11,235 nt of DNA from Desulfocapsa sp. GTDB taxonomy: Bacteria; Desulfobacterota; Desulfobulbia; Desulfobulbales; Desulfocapsaceae. Below, piece after piece: positions 1 to 7,334 of this stretch; position 1 is the stretch's first letter, and each line of letters starts with the position of its first letter. The stretch lies in NCBI GenBank assembly GCA_029935135.1, contig JAOZKX010000031.1, positions 1-11,235 on the forward strand, written 5' to 3'. The notes under the pieces are model-generated. The model saw only the letters and a list, made by a program, of their open reading frames with translations. It was not told where the DNA came from and ran no database searches. The position numbers and the translations under genes are program-made.

Positions 1-991
1 CAACTTTGACATCGTTAGCCAGTCCACCATGGACCAGAGATTCATGCAGACTTTTGTATGATTCTGTAAGGTCCACATACTTCCCGGTGATAGCTATCTT
101 GATAGTATCTTTGGGATTTTTTATCTTGTGAACCAGCTCTTCCCAGGGGGCAATGTTGGGTTTTCCTGTCCACATGTTTAACAGTTCCAGGATCTTGTTG
201 TCCAACCCTTCCTTGTGCAGACGCAGTGGGACTTCGTAGATGGTATCAACATCAATGGCTGTGATAACTGCATCGGTGGGGACATTGCAGAAAAGACTGA
301 TTTTTTTCTTCAGACTATCTTCAAGGGGCACTTCGGTACGAAGGACCAGGATGTCTGGCTGGATACCATCTGCCCGCAGTTCCCGTACGGAATGTTGGGT
401 GGGCTTGGTCTTTACCTCGCCGGCTGCTTTGATATACGGAACAAGAGTCAGATGAATAAAGAGTGAATTCTCACGCCCCAGATCTCCCCGGAGTTGGCGA
501 ATAGCCTCAATAAAAGGAAGCCCTTCAATATCACCAACAGTACCACCGATTTCGATGATGGCCACATCCACACTGCCGTCAAGTTGCATTACTGCTGCCT
601 TGATCTCATCAGTGATATGGGGAATTACCTGTACCGTACCGCCCAGATATTCACCCCTTCGTTCCTTGGTGATTACTGAGTAGTATATACGTCCAGAGGT
701 GTAGTTGTTTTTTTGAGCCATGAGCGCATTGGTGTAGCGTTCATAGTGTCCCATATCAAGGTCAGTCTCGGCTCCATCGTCGGTGACAAAAACCTCGCCA
801 TGTTGAAATGGGTTCATCGTTCCCGGGTCAACATTAATATAAGGGTCGAGTTTCTGGAATGTGACAGTGAGCCCTCTGCTTTCTAGAAGAGCACCAATGG
901 CAGCAGCTGCCAGTCCTTTACCGAGGGAAGAGAGTACCCCGCCGGTAACAAAGATAAATTTAGTCCGTTTGGATGATTTTGAATTTTTCAT
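1..991 (-). CDS. pyrG: CTP synthase, N-terminal 330 residues (cut by window edge)
   Basis: CTP synthase makes CTP from UTP, ATP and glutamine-derived ammonia, the last step of de novo pyrimidine nucleotide synthesis, in the cytoplasm. Translating the reverse strand from the ATG at 991-989 gives an uninterrupted frame to base 1. It contains the synthetase P-loop [10 protein letters not shown] (residues 17-26, Lys25), the Mg/ATP region [11 protein letters not shown] with Asp79, and the IGGTVGDIE stretch preceded by Glu147; these match the invariant Lys, Asp and Glu of the family. The last visible part ([15 protein letters not shown]) is the start of the glutaminase domain, so the Cys-His-Glu triad lies outside the window. 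The family is about 535-550 residues long, so roughly 60% is present. The N-terminus has about seven extra polar residues (KNSKSSK) compared with E. coli PyrG. The Shine-Dalgarno sequence is weak (a GAAGAG about 13 nt upstream). It is divergent from msrAB across 135 bp. The identification is secure. Confidence 0.96.
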   Translation of the reverse strand, partial: MKNSKSSKRTKFIFVTGGVLSSLGKGLAAAAIGALLESRGLTVTFQKLDPYINVDPGTMNPFQHGEVFVTDDGAETDLDMGHYERYTNALMAQKNNYTSGRIYYSVITKERRGEYLGGTVQVIPHITDEIKAAVMQLDGSVDVAIIEIGGTVGDIEGLPFIEAIRQLRGDLGRENSLFIHLTLVPYIKAAGEVKTKPTQHSVRELRADGIQPDILVLRTEVPLEDSLKKKISLFCNVPTDAVITAIDVDTIYEVPLRLHKEGLDNKILELLNMWTGKPNIAPWEELVHKIKNPKDTIKIAITGKYVDLTESYKSLHESLVHGGLANDVKV

Positions 992-1126
992 TCTGCCACT
1001 ATAGCTCTTCAGTTGTGATTTTTAAACTAAAAAAGATGAGGGAAAATTCCTTTTGCCCTTGCTTCTTGTTCGCTCAGTGTATACCAATTCTTTATAGTAA
1101 TAATTCTCAAAAAGAAAGGGGAGCGT
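992..1126. promoter_or_regulatory. Divergent pyrG / msrAB intergenic region
   Basis: These 135 bp separate two outward-facing genes and must hold both promoters. The stretch is A/T-rich. On the plus strand a TTGTTC (1066-1071) and a TATAGT (1093-1098) resemble sigma-70 boxes but are 21 nt apart, which is too far, so no promoter can be called firmly. A strong ribosome binding site AGGGGAG (1117-1123) sits 3 nt before the msrAB ATG. No clear terminator, riboswitch or operator palindrome was seen. Confidence 0.4.
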
Positions 1127-2203
1127 ATGTATCAAATGGGAAAGATAGGTTGGAGTCTTTGTTTTTTCATTATACTGTTTTGTTTGAGTGGAGGAGTAGT
1201 TATGGCAGAGGAACGAAGGGCGGTTTTTGGAGGCGGCTGTTTCTGGTGTATGGAGCCACCTTTTGAGCAATTGGCCGGGGTGATGGATGTGCGGGCCGGG
1301 TATAGTGGTGGAACGGAAGCCGATGCCTCGTATGGATTGGTCAGCAGTGGTCGGACGGATCATTTTGAGGCAGTGGAGATACGCTATGATTCGGGAAAAA
1401 TTTCCTACAAGAAACTGATCGAGGTGTTTTGGCATCAGATAGATCCTACGGATTCCGGCGGTCAGTTTGCAGACCGTGGCTCACATTATAAAACAGCTAT
1501 CTTCTATGGTGATGAAAAAGAGAGACAGGTTGCCCAGACTTCTAAGGAGCATCTGCAGCAGTCGGGATTATTTGATGACCCTATCCAGACAGACATCTTG
1601 CCACTGCAGCCTTTTTATCCGGCAGAAGAGTATCATCAGGATTACTATAAGAAGAATTATGCCCACTATTCTGCATATAAAGCAGGTTCCGGGCGGAAGG
1701 ATTTTGTGGAAAAGGTATGGCCTGGAAAACTGGCGCAGCAGCAGAAAAAGTACAAAAAGGCAACGGAAAAGGAGCTTCGTTCGACCCTTACTGACCTTCA
1801 GTATAAGGTGACCCAAAAAGAAGGAACAGAGCCGGCCTTTCGCAATGAGTACTGGGATAATAAGGCAGAAGGGATTTATGTCGATATTGTCTCCGGGGAG
1901 CCGCTTTTCAGTTCCAGGGATAAGTACAAGTCCGGTACGGGATGGCCAAGTTTTATCAGGCCACTTGCTACTGATAATATTGTGGAGAAAAAGGATCGGC
2001 ACCTGTTTTCGGTACGAACGGAAGTGCGCTCAACGCATGGTGATTCTCATCTTGGGCATGTGTTTGATGATGGCCCTGCGCCCACAGGCTTGCGCTACTG
2101 TATCAATTCTGCTGCATTAAGATTTGTGCCAATGGAAAAACTGGAAGATGAAGGGTATGGAGACTATATGGATCTGTTTGGAGGCAATAATAAAGAAGAG
2201 TAA
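1127..2203 (+). CDS. msrAB: Secreted bifunctional methionine sulfoxide reductase MsrA-MsrB
   Basis: This enzyme reduces both the S- and R-diastereomers of methionine sulfoxide in oxidised proteins. Residues 1-27 form a Sec signal peptide (Lys6, then a hydrophobic core, with likely cleavage after Val-Met-Ala27), so it should act in the periplasm. The cysteine at residue 19 is not in a good lipobox, because Phe precedes it. The MsrA domain spans about 30-185, with GCFWC at 37-41 (catalytic Cys38, possible recycling Cys41). A lysine-rich linker (about 196-217) follows. The MsrB domain (about 217-340) has SGTGWPSF (269-276), [12 protein letters not shown] (306-317) and [11 protein letters not shown] with catalytic Cys325. 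The mature protein has only Cys38, Cys41 and Cys325: MsrB lacks the zinc-binding CxxC pairs, and Thr271 stands where many homologues have the resolving Cys (SGCGWPSF). The A-then-B order is one of the known fusion layouts. The start is backed by AGGGGAG at 1117-1123. It converges on the porin gene with only 19 bp between stops. Confidence 0.95.
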   Translation: MYQMGKIGWSLCFFIILFCLSGGVVMAEERRAVFGGGCFWCMEPPFEQLAGVMDVRAGYSGGTEADASYGLVSSGRTDHFEAVEIRYDSGKISYKKLIEVFWHQIDPTDSGGQFADRGSHYKTAIFYGDEKERQVAQTSKEHLQQSGLFDDPIQTDILPLQPFYPAEEYHQDYYKKNYAHYSAYKAGSGRKDFVEKVWPGKLAQQQKKYKKATEKELRSTLTDLQYKVTQKEGTEPAFRNEYWDNKAEGIYVDIVSGEPLFSSRDKYKSGTGWPSFIRPLATDNIVEKKDRHLFSVRTEVRSTHGDSHLGHVFDDGPAPTGLRYCINSAALRFVPMEKLEDEGYGDYMDLFGGNNKEE

Positions 2204-2222
2204 GTCTCGCTGCTTGCCTTGC

Positions 2223-3389
2223 TTAAAAATACAATCGTATCCCACTGACAAAACTCCAGCCATCAACACTGCTTTGTACGCTTATGGAGCCATCTTCATT
2301 TGTATCAGCAACATTGTCCATCTGAAAATATTCAAATCCTGCCATAAGTTTCAGTTTATGCCGAAAGATATAATAGTTCAACCCAAGGTAGAAGGCGTCA
2401 TAGGAATCGCCCTGTCCGGAGGTGACTTTTTGCTCATATCGCCTGTTGAATGTCAGGCCGTATTTATCATTGCTGGAAGCATAGTGATAACGGAAGGCGG
2501 CCTGTAGTTTATCGCCGCTTATTATCAGGTCATGGCTGAGATCGTAGGTTGGCAGCAGGGTAATACCCCACACATCGCTGATATCATCAATACCCTTTGC
2601 CATGGTAAGGTCGATGCCACATTCAAGTGGCCCCAGCGTACCCTTGTGCCAGAGTGATACGATATGGTGGTAGGGTTTGAAGGCATTGTTTTTTTCATTG
2701 CCATTATTGTAGAGATAGTCGAGATGGAGAGATCCTTTGTCGTAAAATAACGCAGTCTTGCCGGAGAATCCGAGCAGAGCTGCCACCCCTCCCTCGAAAC
2801 TGCTGAATTCATCTGTAATGGAGCCGCTGAACAGGCCCGCGTGATAGGAGAATGTTTCTGTTTTCCCCTTTGTATATCCCCCAATTACCTCACCCGGCAT
2901 TATCTGGCTGACCAGTGGTACCCGTTCCATGGTCAGCAGTCTCTTGGAAGAAGTTGAGCGTTCCAGGCCCGTGTATACATAGTCCAGTCGCCCAACACTT
3001 ATGGCAAACTCTTTGCTGCTGTCTTCCCATTGGAGAAAGGCATCATAGAGGCCATCATAGAAGGGATCATAATCATTACTGATATTGATCTGTGCCTCAA
3101 GCGTAAAAGTCTGCAGAAGTTTTATATTAAAACCAAGATAAATACGCCTGTTTTCCCATCCGTCGGTATTGTTTTCGTTGGAATCTGCATACCAGTATTG
3201 GCCATGGTAGCGGCCAATAATTGTGACCTCCTGGAGATATTTGTTCGTTTTGTTTTCGTAGAGTGTTGGTGTCTCCCAGATTGCTGGAAGGAGAGGGGGG
3301 GAGTTGCCATTTTCATTGGCAGATACATAATGTGGCAGAAGAAGGGGTGAAAAGAAAACAAAAAAAAGAAAGAATCGCAATGAAATCAT
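2223..3389 (-). CDS. Outer-membrane porin, phosphate-selective O/P (OprO/OprP) family-like
   Basis: Probable outer-membrane beta-barrel channel. From the ATG at 3389 the protein is 388 residues. A signal peptide covers about 1-24 (Arg5, a very Phe/Leu-rich core, cleavage after Val-Ser-Ala24). The mature part alternates polar and aromatic/hydrophobic residues, is rich in Tyr, Gly, Asn and Asp, and ends in Arg-Leu-Tyr-Phe; a terminal Phe is the usual beta-barrel insertion signal. The IGRYHGQYWYAD and WENRRIYLGF stretches near the N-terminus resemble the opening strands of O/P-type porins (Porin_O_P family), and the length fits that family. Substrate choice cannot be read from sequence, so phosphate is only a family label. 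An in-frame TTG at 3398 would add three residues; ATG was preferred because the signal peptide is complete from it, though neither start has a clear Shine-Dalgarno. The gene is monocistronic, convergent with msrAB and divergent from the cyclase gene. Confidence 0.8.
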   Translation of the reverse strand: MISLRFFLFFVFFSPLLLPHYVSANENGNSPPLLPAIWETPTLYENKTNKYLQEVTIIGRYHGQYWYADSNENNTDGWENRRIYLGFNIKLLQTFTLEAQINISNDYDPFYDGLYDAFLQWEDSSKEFAISVGRLDYVYTGLERSTSSKRLLTMERVPLVSQIMPGEVIGGYTKGKTETFSYHAGLFSGSITDEFSSFEGGVAALLGFSGKTALFYDKGSLHLDYLYNNGNEKNNAFKPYHHIVSLWHKGTLGPLECGIDLTMAKGIDDISDVWGITLLPTYDLSHDLIISGDKLQAAFRYHYASSNDKYGLTFNRRYEQKVTSGQGDSYDAFYLGLNYYIFRHKLKLMAGFEYFQMDNVADTNEDGSISVQSSVDGWSFVSGIRLYF

Positions 3390-3398
3390 ATCTGTCAA

Positions 3399-3567
3399 CC
3401 GGTATTACTTTTAAGTTTTGTATCCTCTGTATTAGTCCTATATATCATTCGATGTTCTTTTTTTAAAGTATTTCTACCAGGATAGGATGAAAAGAGGTAT
3501 TGTTATTGTGATTGTCTTAAGTGAAAAGAAGTGCCATCTGCAATAGTGCGTTAGGAAAACTTTAATT
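3399..3567. promoter_or_regulatory. Divergent porin / response-regulator cyclase intergenic region
   Basis: An A/T-rich 169-bp gap between outward-facing genes, so both promoters should lie here. On the plus strand a TTGTAT followed after 17 nt by TATATC (within about 3417-3446) is a weak sigma-70-like pair. An AGGA at 3553-3556 lies 11 nt before the GTG at 3568 and 17 nt before the ATG at 3574, which favours GTG as the cyclase start. No convincing operator or small gene was seen. Confidence 0.35.
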
Positions 3568-4641
3568 GTGTCCATGATTAAAAAAGAAGAGACCATTCTG
3601 GTGGTAGAAGATTCACAGGTGAATCGTGAACTGCTGGTGTATATCCTCAACAAACAGAAATATCATGTACTGCAAGCAGATAGTGGACAGGCTGCTCTTG
3701 AAATTATTAAAGAGAATACGCCTGATCTAATCCTCCTCGACATCGTTATGCCGGGTATGGATGGGTATGCACTATGCAGTCGTTTGAAGCAGAATGCACG
3801 GACTCAGGATGTTCCTGTGATTTTTATCAGTGCTCTGGATAGTACGGACAGCAAATTAACAGGGTTTGAGCTGGGATGCGCGGACTATATAACTAAGCCC
3901 TTTCAGCCCGAAGAAGTCCTGGTGCGTTGTGCCACCCAATTGAAAATCAGTCATATACAGCACCAGCTTGAGGAACAGAACAAGCAACTGGAACGGGAAA
4001 AACGAAAGTCAGAAGCGCTCCTTTTTGATGTTTTTCCATCCCGGGTTGCCAGAGATCTGATGGCCCACGGAACCTCTCCGACGCAATTTTTTAAAGAAGT
4101 CTCGGTCTGTTTTGTTGATATCGTCGGTTTCACTGGGATCGTTTCCCGGCTTGATCCAGAATTTGTTATTCGTGAATTAAACGATATCTTCACCGGCTTT
4201 GATCAAATAGCCATAGAGTACCAATGCGAGCGGATAAAAACGATTGGTGATGCCTACCTTTTCTGCTGTGGTGTGCCGGATGCAAATGAAAAACATGCCC
4301 TTCGTATTGTTTCGGCGGCAAAAGAGATGGTAGCATTTCTTGAAAACCGTAATCGCGCTTCAGCACAACAGTGGCAGGTTCGTGCAGGGGTCCATAGCGG
4401 TGAACTTGTTGCCGGTCTGGTTGGAGCAAGAAAGAATCTTTATGATATTTTTGGAGACACTGTCAATATTGCATCCCGAATGGAAGAACATTCGTTGCCG
4501 ATGCAGGTAAACATATCGAAAGCGACCCATACCCTTCTGCAGGATGATTTTATCTTTACTAAAAGAAGTGAGATTGAGGTAAAGGGAAAAGGGCTGGTCT
4601 CCATGTATTTTGTTGAGGACATTGTGGTTGTTGAGCAGTAG
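3568..4641 (+). CDS. Response regulator with class III adenylate cyclase output domain
   Basis: Predicted cytoplasmic signalling enzyme making cAMP from ATP under control of a phosphorylated receiver domain. The REC domain (about 8-125) has the acidic pair Glu14/Asp15, phospho-acceptor Asp58 in LLDIVMPGMDG, Ser88 and Lys110 in KPF. A charged coiled linker (about 128-150) leads into LLFDVFPSRVARDL, the usual lead-in to the cyclase catalytic domain (about 175-350). Metal-binding Asp184 (FVDIVGFT) and Asp228 (KTIGDAY) are present. Lys224 and Asp293 (YDIFGDTVN) are the adenine-selecting pair, indicating adenylate rather than guanylate cyclase, and Asn300 and Arg304 are the transition-state residues. 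All catalytic positions are therefore intact in one chain; such enzymes work as homodimers with two active sites. The start is GTG, with AGGA 11 nt upstream; an ATG two codons later is the alternative. No partner histidine kinase lies in the window. It converges on the partner-switch operon with 48 bp between stops. Confidence 0.93.
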   Translation: MSMIKKEETILVVEDSQVNRELLVYILNKQKYHVLQADSGQAALEIIKENTPDLILLDIVMPGMDGYALCSRLKQNARTQDVPVIFISALDSTDSKLTGFELGCADYITKPFQPEEVLVRCATQLKISHIQHQLEEQNKQLEREKRKSEALLFDVFPSRVARDLMAHGTSPTQFFKEVSVCFVDIVGFTGIVSRLDPEFVIRELNDIFTGFDQIAIEYQCERIKTIGDAYLFCCGVPDANEKHALRIVSAAKEMVAFLENRNRASAQQWQVRAGVHSGELVAGLVGARKNLYDIFGDTVNIASRMEEHSLPMQVNISKATHTLLQDDFIFTKRSEIEVKGKGLVSMYFVEDIVVVEQ

Positions 4642-4689
4642 CCGCGATTCTTGACTGTTCGCGTCGTGCCTTTATTCTAAGGTTCTCTG

Positions 4690-5895
4690 TTAACTTTGTT
4701 TCGTTTTTTCAATGGCCAGTATTGTAACATCATCATCAAATTGACTCGATTGAGTGAATAGTTTTAAGTCTCTTGCTATGTTTTGTACTGTCTTCTTGAG
4801 AGAAGCTTCTTCTCCCTCAGTAATAGATTTAATAAAACCTTCTTCTGTAAATTGCTGACCTTGCTGGTTGCCCTGCTCGGTAATGCCATCAGTAAAGAAG
4901 AAAAGTCTGTCTCCCGGTGCAAGTTTTCCTTCTCCATTTTCCCACACACTTTTCAGGCTGCCCATTCCCACAGGCGGTCCTCCAGCGTCCAGGGGGGTGA
5001 CACCATCAGTGGAGATATGGATGGGGGGAGGATGCCCGGCAGAGGAGTAGCGAAAAGTTGCTGTTGATGTATTGAACACGAGATAGACAATGGTCATATA
5101 GAGATTGAAGCGATCAATGGGGAATTCCTGATCCAGTTCCCGAAGCACCTGATCTGGTTGACTTATTGTTTCTGTTGCACCATCTTCTCCTGTTTTTGTA
5201 ATAATGCCGCCGGAACGGCTCAGCGCCTGGGTAATAAGGGCCGTCATCATGGCGGCCGAGAAACCGTGCCCGGAAACATCAACGAGATAGATAGCCAGAT
5301 GTTCATCGTCCAGACGCAGAACATTGTAGATATCCCCACCCACCTCTTCGCATGGCCTGAAATAGGAAGCAAACTTCAGACTTTTACAGTTGGGAACGCG
5401 TTTGGGCAGGAGGCTTTTCTGTAGATCTGCTGCGGCGTGTAGTCCCTGTAGGAGTTGATCCTGTTGAATAAGCAGATCCTGATTGGCTTGCTGCAATGAG
5501 AGAGTCAGTTGACTGATTGTCAGGTGTGTTTTGATTCTTGCGATGACTTCCCCATGATTGAACGGCTTGGTGATATAGTCAACGACGCCCAGTTGAAAGG
5601 CCTGCATCTTTGTTTCGGTGCTGTTGTTTGCCGAGAGCATAATAACAGGGACGGCACGAAGATGAGAAATTTTCTGTAGTGCCTCAAACATGGAAAATCC
5701 ATCCATATTTGGCATGGCAATGTCGAGAAGGATAAGATCGGGACATTGCACCAGGCAGCTGTCAATTCCAGTGATCCCATCAACAGCTTCGTTTACCCGA
5801 TATCCTTCTTCCTGCAGATAGTTTCTCAGGAGAATCCGTATTGGTTCACTATCATCAACAACAAGGATTGTGATGTTTTCTTTTGCGAGGTTCAT
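4690..5895 (-). CDS. Response regulator with PP2C-type serine phosphatase domain (RsbU/SpoIIE-like)
   Basis: Predicted phosphatase of a partner-switching system, removing phosphate from a serine on a STAS-domain protein. Positions here count from the GTG at 5898, which adds one residue. The REC domain (about 9-127) has Asp15/Asp16, phospho-acceptor Asp59 (LLDIAMPNMDG), Ser89 and Lys111 (KPF). A glutamine/leucine-rich coiled linker (about 130-160) leads into a PPM/SpoIIE phosphatase domain opening at LQKSLLPKRVP. Its metal-binding acids are visible: Asp189 (EVGGDIY), Asp207 (VDVSGHG), Asp337 (FTDGITE) and Asp388/389 (FDDDVTIL). All catalytic motifs appear intact. It is the last gene of a three-gene operon. 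The ATG at 5895 starts 2 nt after the upstream stop TAG, and the GTG at 5898 shares a base with that stop, so translation is probably coupled to the kinase gene. Phosphorylation of the receiver likely gates the phosphatase, as in known REC-PP2C proteins; the sensor kinase is not in the window. Confidence 0.93.
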   Translation of the reverse strand: MNLAKENITILVVDDSEPIRILLRNYLQEEGYRVNEAVDGITGIDSCLVQCPDLILLDIAMPNMDGFSMFEALQKISHLRAVPVIMLSANNSTETKMQAFQLGVVDYITKPFNHGEVIARIKTHLTISQLTLSLQQANQDLLIQQDQLLQGLHAAADLQKSLLPKRVPNCKSLKFASYFRPCEEVGGDIYNVLRLDDEHLAIYLVDVSGHGFSAAMMTALITQALSRSGGIITKTGEDGATETISQPDQVLRELDQEFPIDRFNLYMTIVYLVFNTSTATFRYSSAGHPPPIHISTDGVTPLDAGGPPVGMGSLKSVWENGEGKLAPGDRLFFFTDGITEQGNQQGQQFTEEGFIKSITEGEEASLKKTVQNIARDLKLFTQSSQFDDDVTILAIEKTKQS

Positions 5896-5897
5896 CA

Positions 5898-6332
5898 CTA
5901 GCTCTCGGGAAGATTTTTTTTGATAGTCAGGATATTGTTTTTTCCCTTTTGTGTGTAGTCGACCTCATCCATGATCTCGCAGATCAGGCAGACTCCCCGG
6001 TGGTTTTCTAAAAGAAAAGCAGGATCTACGCAGGGATCCAGTGTGTGGGATTCAGCGAGGAAATCCTTACTCTTTCCCTGGTCTATAAAGGTACAGCTAA
6101 CCTGCTTTTTTGTGACTGCAAATTCCATATGAAAGAAATATTTCCCATTCTTTTGGTAGGCATGGTGGACAATATTATTACCAGCTTCAACCACAGCAAG
6201 TTCAAGCTGGTATGTCAGGGAAGAATCAAAGAGGAGTTCTTTAAAAAGAGCCCGTACGGATATTCCAAGCAGGCGTACATCAGCAAACCTGGACGGGACA
6301 AGAAAAGAGAGGGATGAACCGGGACCGATCAC
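5898..6332 (-). CDS. Anti-sigma-type serine kinase / ATPase (RsbW/SpoIIAB-like, HATPase_c_2)
   Basis: Predicted cytoplasmic GHKL-fold kinase that phosphorylates the STAS antagonist on serine and holds the real target when not bound to it. At 144 residues it has the normal length of stand-alone RsbW/SpoIIAB proteins. The N box is visible as ELAVVEAGNNIVHHAY (Glu49, Asn53). The G1 box is FIDQGKS (Asp84-x-Gly86), and the G2 region is RGVCLICEIMDEVDY (Arg112-Gly113 onwards). The start is a GTG at 6332-6330 that overlaps the upstream TGA as GTGA, a common coupling arrangement that fixes the start. The stop (5898-5900) abuts the phosphatase start. Sitting between a STAS protein and a PP2C phosphatase, it is the middle member of a partner-switch trio. 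No sigma factor is encoded nearby, so the controlled target could be a distant sigma factor or another protein. The G2 box is slightly unusual in having Val-Cys where Gly-Leu is common. Confidence 0.9.
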   Translation of the reverse strand: MIGPGSSLSFLVPSRFADVRLLGISVRALFKELLFDSSLTYQLELAVVEAGNNIVHHAYQKNGKYFFHMEFAVTKKQVSCTFIDQGKSKDFLAESHTLDPCVDPAFLLENHRGVCLICEIMDEVDYTQKGKNNILTIKKNLPES

Positions 6333-7111
6333 GAGTGCGTGTTTGTTATATTGCCTTTATCCATCCTCACAGAACCAATCAGCTGGGTAAGAAAACTGGT
6401 AGTGTCCGGAGACGGTTTGATAAATTCAAGACCATATTTGCCGTCTCGACATGAACGGATGACTGCATGCTCTTTAAATTTAAAGGTGGTTCCGATGGTT
6501 CCCTGTAAAATAAGCTGATCATCAATGGCATGGCGAGAGGGAGAAACCATAAGAATCCCGCCTGGACTGATGTCGACGATAACACCAGTGGAGTTCTTTC
6601 CTGTGGATACATTTGTCCAGTAGACAACAATATCTTCATTGAGGATTTTTTCATGATTTACTCGCCGATGTTGTCTGCGCTCATCATCTGTTGCATCTTC
6701 AATGGGGGCGTCGTCCATCATCAGCGGTTCTGCAAGTTCCTCTTCCACAACGATATGGCCTTGTTTCTCTTTGTTGCGAACGAGTACTCTCAGGGCTTCG
6801 TTACGATCTGTTGCCAGGGAAAAGACATCGTGCAGGCGAGTCATTTTTAGCAGGTTGAAGAGCGTTTTATTGATGCCGCAAAGGATGAGCTGACCTCGAT
6901 TGTCGATCTCTTTGAGGCAGCGGACAATGGCACCAAGACCTGTACTGTCGACAAATTCAACGGTAGTCAGATCAAGGACAATATCCAGATGTCCTTTTTT
7001 GATAAGCCCTTGCATGGCAGTGAAGAAAGATTTTGCAAACGAGGCATCGAGGCGAGGGCCGTCGCAAGTAACAATTAGGATTCCTTCAACAATTTCAGTT
7101 TTCAGCTTCAT
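6329..7111 (-). CDS. STAS-domain anti-sigma antagonist fused to a PilZ (c-di-GMP-binding) domain
   Basis: A two-domain cytoplasmic regulator of 260 residues. The STAS domain (about 1-110) has the antagonist signature VEFVDSTGLG with phosphorylatable Ser56, and the downstream ILCGINKTLFNLLKMTRL pattern typical of SpoIIAA/RsbV relatives. An acidic linker (about 121-145, many Glu and Asp) follows. The C-terminal part (about 144-245) has the PilZ hallmarks: an arginine cluster (Arg145, Arg146, Arg149, Arg150, fitting RxxxR) and DISPGG with Asp180, Ser182 and Gly185 (fitting D/NxSxxG). Both c-di-GMP-binding motifs look intact. The ATG is supported by AGGAG at 7119-7123, 7 nt upstream. It is the first gene of the operon; its stop overlaps the kinase start by 4 nt. 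Inferred role: substrate of the kinase and phosphatase encoded downstream, with binding or output modulated by c-di-GMP. STAS and PilZ are each common, but their fusion is less so. Confidence 0.9.
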   Translation of the reverse strand: MKLKTEIVEGILIVTCDGPRLDASFAKSFFTAMQGLIKKGHLDIVLDLTTVEFVDSTGLGAIVRCLKEIDNRGQLILCGINKTLFNLLKMTRLHDVFSLATDRNEALRVLVRNKEKQGHIVVEEELAEPLMMDDAPIEDATDDERRQHRRVNHEKILNEDIVVYWTNVSTGKNSTGVIVDISPGGILMVSPSRHAIDDQLILQGTIGTTFKFKEHAVIRSCRDGKYGLEFIKPSPDTTSFLTQLIGSVRMDKGNITNTHS

Positions 7112-7143
7112 AGGGCTACTCCTGTGATTCGTATATTGCCTGA

Positions 7144-7167
7144 GAGTACATTTCCGTAATTGTACTC
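7144..7167. repeat. 7-bp inverted repeat, possible operator
   Basis: GAGTACA (7144-7150) and TGTACTC (7161-7167) are perfect reverse complements separated by 10 nt. The spacing between arm centres is 17 nt, plausible for a dimeric DNA-binding protein. The right arm overlaps the best -10 candidate (7159-7164) of the STAS-PilZ operon. Function is inferred only; a short inverted repeat can arise by chance. Confidence 0.45.
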
Positions 7168-7186
7168 AATAGTTTATGGAATACAA
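7159..7186 (-). promoter_or_regulatory. Candidate sigma-70-type promoter of the STAS-PilZ operon
   Basis: Read on the minus strand, TTGTAT (7186-7181) and TACAAT (7164-7159) are separated by 16 nt. The -10 box matches TATAAT at five of six bases and the -35 matches TTGACA at three of six. It lies about 48 nt upstream of the STAS-PilZ ATG, leaving room for a short leader and the AGGAG at 7119-7123. No experimental support; recognised by eye. Confidence 0.4.
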
Positions 7187-7334
7187 GGAAATTACACATT
7201 TTAGCCTGTATTTTCAGGGAAAGAGCTTTTTTTTACCTCTTCCTCAAAATATATCGACACATGCCTTTATTCTGTCCGTCAACCTTTCTGAATAGAGTAA
7301 ATACTATATAGAGAAATTTTACTGGAGGATTCGT

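Larger units (their letters stand above)
7112..7334. promoter_or_regulatory. Divergent STAS-PilZ operon / vWA intergenic region
   Basis: At 223 bp this is the largest gap in the window. The STAS-PilZ side holds the inverted repeat and promoter candidate listed separately. On the vWA side, TACTAT (7302-7307) or TATATA (7305-7310) could be a -10 box about 25-30 nt before the ATG, but no good -35 was found at the right distance. The middle part has a T-run (about 7228-7234) and no other clear element. Confidence 0.4.

Noticed and set aside
1022..1435. Minus-strand open frame of 137 codons overlapping the msrAB start
   Set aside because: It is antisense to the MsrA catalytic region, has no recognisable domain, and would occupy the divergent promoter region.
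3506..3526. Possible CRP-type site near the cyclase gene (TGTGA half-site)
   Set aside because: Only one half matches; the second half does not resemble TCACA, so it is likely chance.
3521..3536. A minus-strand sigma-54-like start (TGGCAC) upstream of the porin gene
   Set aside because: After the 5-nt gap the sequence is TTCAC rather than TTGCA, so the essential GC of the -12 element is missing.
4643..4663. CGCGA/TCGCG 5-bp stem between the convergent cyclase and phosphatase genes
   Set aside because: The stem is short, the loop is 11 nt and the following bases are only loosely T-rich, so it is too weak to call a terminator.
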